Positions 61,001-64,000 of a stretch of DNA of 64,000 bases are shown here, piece after piece. Position numbers and translations under genes: made by a program. The DNA is from Solanum dulcamara. Lineage: Eukaryota > Streptophyta > Magnoliopsida > Solanales > Solanaceae. The notes beneath the pieces were generated by a model that worked only from the letters and a program-made list of their open reading frames with translations, searched no databases and was not told the origin of the DNA. The stretch covers positions 87,334,341 through 87,398,340 of the forward strand of contig NC_077237.1 of assembly GCF_947179165.1 (NCBI RefSeq), read 5' to 3'. Numbering within the stretch: the stretch's first letter is position 1; each line of letters starts with the position of its first letter.

Positions 61001-62640
61001 GAACTCTCGTCTCCAAGATTTTCACTCATTTTATTGACTGTTACGTCATATTCCTAAATACTTATCTGATCTGCAATTATCTTATAAATAACATGATAGT
61101 ATAATTATTATTATTATTTACTATTTTACTTATAATTATCTTTTATAAATAATCTGATATTAAAAATATTATTTTACATCATCAATTTTATAAAATCTTA
61201 TTAAACTCCATATTTTTCCTTTTTCCAACCAAAAAGGGTGATGTGGTGACTAGAGAGGAAAATGAAGTGAGGAAGAGAAACTTCTCCTAGTGTTGATTGA
61301 GACATACTATAACATCAATTAATTAAAAGTTGGCAAAAAAGGGGACCAAACAAAATTAAACAATCAAGAAGAAAATTTAGTTGCTAGCCAGTAGTAATTA
61401 TCCTTACTCTATCTAGAAAAAAACACCATTACTTTCCATTACATCAGGAATTTGACCAAAAATCCCCTGTCATTATCATGAAAAAAAAAATTGGATTTAT
61501 TTTCCTCTGCTTACACACAAAAATCATTAATTTTGATCTTTTAATTAAATATCTCGATTTTGAAGCCTTAATATAAAAATCATTGATAAAAAATGCATCA
61601 TCTGAATAAAAATTTAAATAAATCGAATTTTAATACAAATACCAAATTGATCGAGGAAAAAAGCCACTAATCCCCAAACAAAAAAATTGACAAGAAGTCC
61701 CCATAACATGTGCACCACTACACCGCCCAAAGGAAAAAGAGAAAGAAAAGAAAGTCTTGTTTAACATTTAATAGACACCCTTTTATACAAAACAAAATAT
61801 TCTTGATCACCCCATGTGAAATTCAACTATAATAGCTCAGTCAGCCCCAAAAAACAATCAAGAAAAAGATAAAGAATGGCATGTATGACAGCTTAGATCC
61901 AGCAAAATGTTTAAGCAAATATATAGAATCCACAGTTCTTTAAGGCCTGCAAAAAGAAGTGACAATTTCATATGCAAAAAAATATAAATCTCCCTTGAAA
62001 AAACTAGTGGTAAATGCAAGGTAGTTTGCATCTCATTTATAGTAAATTACTATTCATATTGCGCCCGAGTATGTGGTCTAGTTATCATGAGGTGAGTGAA
62101 ACGACAACCGCAGAAAATCGAGGTTCAAATTCCTGCAAAGACAAAATACGCTAATGACACAAGGTTGCAGTGCGTAGTGGAATAACCGAAGTACATACAA
62201 ATTAGTCCGAACATTATTATTATAAAAAAAAATACTCTCTTTCAAAATCCAATATATCAGCCTCAGATTATGTAGGGCCAAACTTCATACCAGTCTTTAA
62301 AAACCATGCCACCTTGTTTCTCTACCTGTTTACACAGTTAGTGGCACAAACAATGGAGAAAATGATGAAATCTTGTAGTAAAAACCTTAATAGGAAGAGT
62401 ATATATTGCATGTTTAAACAAGAAACTCAAATCTATTTACATCAACTATGTAAAATAAAAGAATTTAATACAATTTCTCTTCTAACAAAACCACATAACA
62501 AAAGTGCAAATAAAACTATATGAACTTAAGTCTATCACCAAGAAAGTAATGTGAAGACAAAGTAAAACGCGTTATTAAGAAGAAACCAATTAACCAAATG
62601 AATTGTGGGCCTTTCTTGATCCAAAATATGCACCATTGTC
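58080..62640. other. Intergenic region between GH17 and TMK-like genes
   Basis: About 4.5 kb with no supported gene. 58288-58390 has a 'caacaacaataag' start and may be a decayed TTG-SINE. 58440-58700 is rich in 'ataatacatttataatac' units. 60800-60840 ('ctccgtccgacctccgttca') resembles a MITE terminus but the partner end was not found. ORFs under 80 codons here are AT-rich and unconvincing. Confidence 0.45.
62065..62235 (+). repeat. tRNA-derived SINE with A-tail
   Basis: 'gtggtctagttatcatgagg' (A-box-like), B-box-like 'gaggttcaaattcctgc', then 'aatgacacaaggttgcag', 'aaccgaagtacatacaaatt', and a run of A at about 62223-62231. Related in its head to the element at 2793-2930. Confidence 0.6.
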
Positions 62641-62675
62641 TTTTTCCTTCAGAGAAGGATTTTGATTTTTGCCAA

Positions 62676-62774
62676 TCTGTCATCTGCAACAACATACCCC
62701 GTGTAGTCCCACAAATGGAGTCTAGGGAGGGTAGTATGTACACAGTCTGACCCCTGCCTTTCTGTCATCTGCAA
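62676..62774 (-). mobile_element. 5'-truncated TTG-SINE whose target duplication contains the TMK stop codon
   Basis: The 71-bp body (62690-62760) is the 3' half of the TTG-tailed SINE: 'caacataccccgtgtagtcc', 'ggagtctagggagggtag', 'tacacagtctgacccctgcc', inverted. The 14-mer 'tctgtcatctgcaa' lies at both 62676-62689 and 62761-62774. The kinase TGA (62765-62767) is inside the second copy. The SINE therefore landed a few bases past the stop and now forms the start of the 3' UTR. Confidence 0.92.
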
Positions 62775-64000
62775 TCTGTTGAATTAAAACTATCTGCAAA
62801 TCCGGAAGGTTTCGAGGGTATACTTGACTGTGTTTGACTGAAGGAGATGTCATCAAACATTCTTGACGTTCCTTCATCAGCTTGCCATCTTTGAAGGATT
62901 TGAGGAAGGCTCATTTGGAGGTCGATGCCACTGTCTTCGTCTTCATTTCTTGTAGGCTTCCACAGCTCTACGAGGGGGGCAAGGACATTGACGGCGTGTC
63001 CCATGTCTGGGCGCTGGAACGGTTCTCGTGCAGTGCAATGGCCTGCTAACTCGGCGACCTTACAAATGCTCTCGTATGTTTCCTCATCGGGATCAAGTGT
63101 CGGGTCAATAGCCTTTCGGAGGTTGTCTTTGTTGACAAGGACCCTGCGAAGCCAGGTGACTAAATGGGATCTCTCATCTGGCAAGGTCTCATCTAATGCT
63201 TTTCTACCAGTGATGATCTCCATTAGAACAACTCCAAATGCATACACATCTACCTTGGTCGTGACTCGTCCAGTAGCTGTAATAAAGAGGAGCAGTCACG
63301 TTTAATCCAGATGGTAATAATCACAGACAACCTTGCTAAAACATGCAAGAAACAGGCCAGAAATGGATATAAACAAGAGAAAGCGAGATCTCCATAGGAA
63401 ATTAAACATGTTACGAGCCAGAAAACTATTGTCAGCCAATGCTAAATCTGGAGATTTTGAACTAATGTCTAGAAGAAGAGTGATATTCTGCAAGCCGAAT
63501 TTCTATTTAGATACAATGGGATCAGTCACCCACGCTGTACCGACATCAACACTCACCAAATTAATTAAATGACTTAAAGTTTCAATTTGAAGACTGATGA
63601 TTGAGTTTCTAGATTTTCACCTTATGTTTGTCTTTCAATTGTACGCTCTTTCGCTAATCATCAGTTAATTTACTGAACAGTGTTTACAGTTTCAATCTAC
63701 GAGTCAGAACAAAATTAACAAACTAGCATTTGAGCAAGGACATGGACTTCAACAAAGCTAACATACCAATCCATACCTCTCTAATATAGTGAAGATTAAA
63801 AAGAACATGAAAGCTAATGATAGGACTTCGTTTTAATTTTCTATAAGTTTTACGACTAAAAGGATTAAGATAGCAGAGGAAGTACATACTTACCAGCGTA
63901 TTCAGGCGCCAGATAGCCAAAAGTTCCAGCCAACCGTGTCTCAACAGAATATTTCCCATCGGGAGCATTCTTGACCAATCCAAAATCTGCAACCTTGGCT
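62765..64000 (-). CDS. TMK: TMK-type LRR receptor-like kinase, C-terminal part
   Basis: 3' end of a plasma-membrane receptor kinase; TMKs act with auxin-binding protein in cell-surface auxin signalling. Two exons in the window: 63894 to beyond 64000, and 62765-63276, joined in phase 1. The first gives the activation segment: [18 protein letters not shown] (DFG) to [11 protein letters not shown] (APE motif). The second continues [20 protein letters not shown] (subdomain IX) through REPFQRPDM (subdomain XI) to the TMK-specific tail [16 protein letters not shown] and [13 protein letters not shown]. The 617-bp intron between subdomains VIII and IX is supported by GT/AG. The N-terminal ectodomain and kinase lobe lie beyond the window. 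The stop codon overlaps a SINE target duplication. Confidence 0.93.

Overview
The window is plant nuclear DNA. It has intron-rich protein genes, AT-rich intergenic DNA, and many SINEs, MITEs and LTR elements of types I associate with Solanaceae. The apyrase gene closely resembles potato apyrase, so a Solanum-like genome is the best guess. This is an inference, because no species marker was tested.

Layout. (1) 115-3670, minus: cytosolic serine hydroxymethyltransferase, 4 exons, complete. (2) 7769-10370, plus: S-adenosylhomocysteine hydrolase, 2 exons, complete. The two are divergent neighbours and both feed one-carbon/methyl-cycle metabolism. (3) 14129-14590, minus: a single-exon RALF peptide hormone precursor. 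(4) 14.7-20.4 kb: gene-free, with a complete hAT-type element and a 652-bp foldback element. (5) 20409-25084, minus: heat stress transcription factor of the A5 type, 2 exons, with minisatellites on both sides of exon 1. (6) 25.1-29.8 kb: a mosaic of minisatellite, LINE 3' end, mitochondrial cox1-like fragment, SINE pieces, a duplicated pair of segments, and a stray copy of the next gene's intron 1 plus exon 2. (7) 30060-33621, minus: a METTL18-like SAM-dependent methyltransferase, 8 exons. (8) 35341-40205, minus: apyrase, 9 exons. (9) 44668-49486: Ty1-copia element with near-identical LTRs and a 5-bp target duplication, but with a broken coding region. (10) 49725-53627, minus: a second, dead apyrase copy, also hit by an LTR-like insertion. 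(11) 55341-57929, minus: GH17 beta-1,3-glucanase with an X8 domain, 3 exons including a 38-nt last exon. (12) 62765 to the window end, minus: 3' end of a TMK-type receptor-like kinase whose stop codon lies inside the target duplication of a SINE.

SHMT and SAHH act in linked pathways: SHMT supplies one-carbon units, and SAHH removes the by-product of methyltransferases such as the METTL18-like protein. RALF, TMK and the wall-acting glucanase are cell-surface or wall functions. Nothing shows that these genes are co-regulated. I found no tRNA or rRNA gene, no CRISPR array, and no convincing novel multi-gene system. The most informative findings concern how mobile elements and local duplications have reshaped the locus. 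Exon limits were read by eye from GT/AG sites, reading frame and family knowledge. They add up to intact frames for all the genes called complete.
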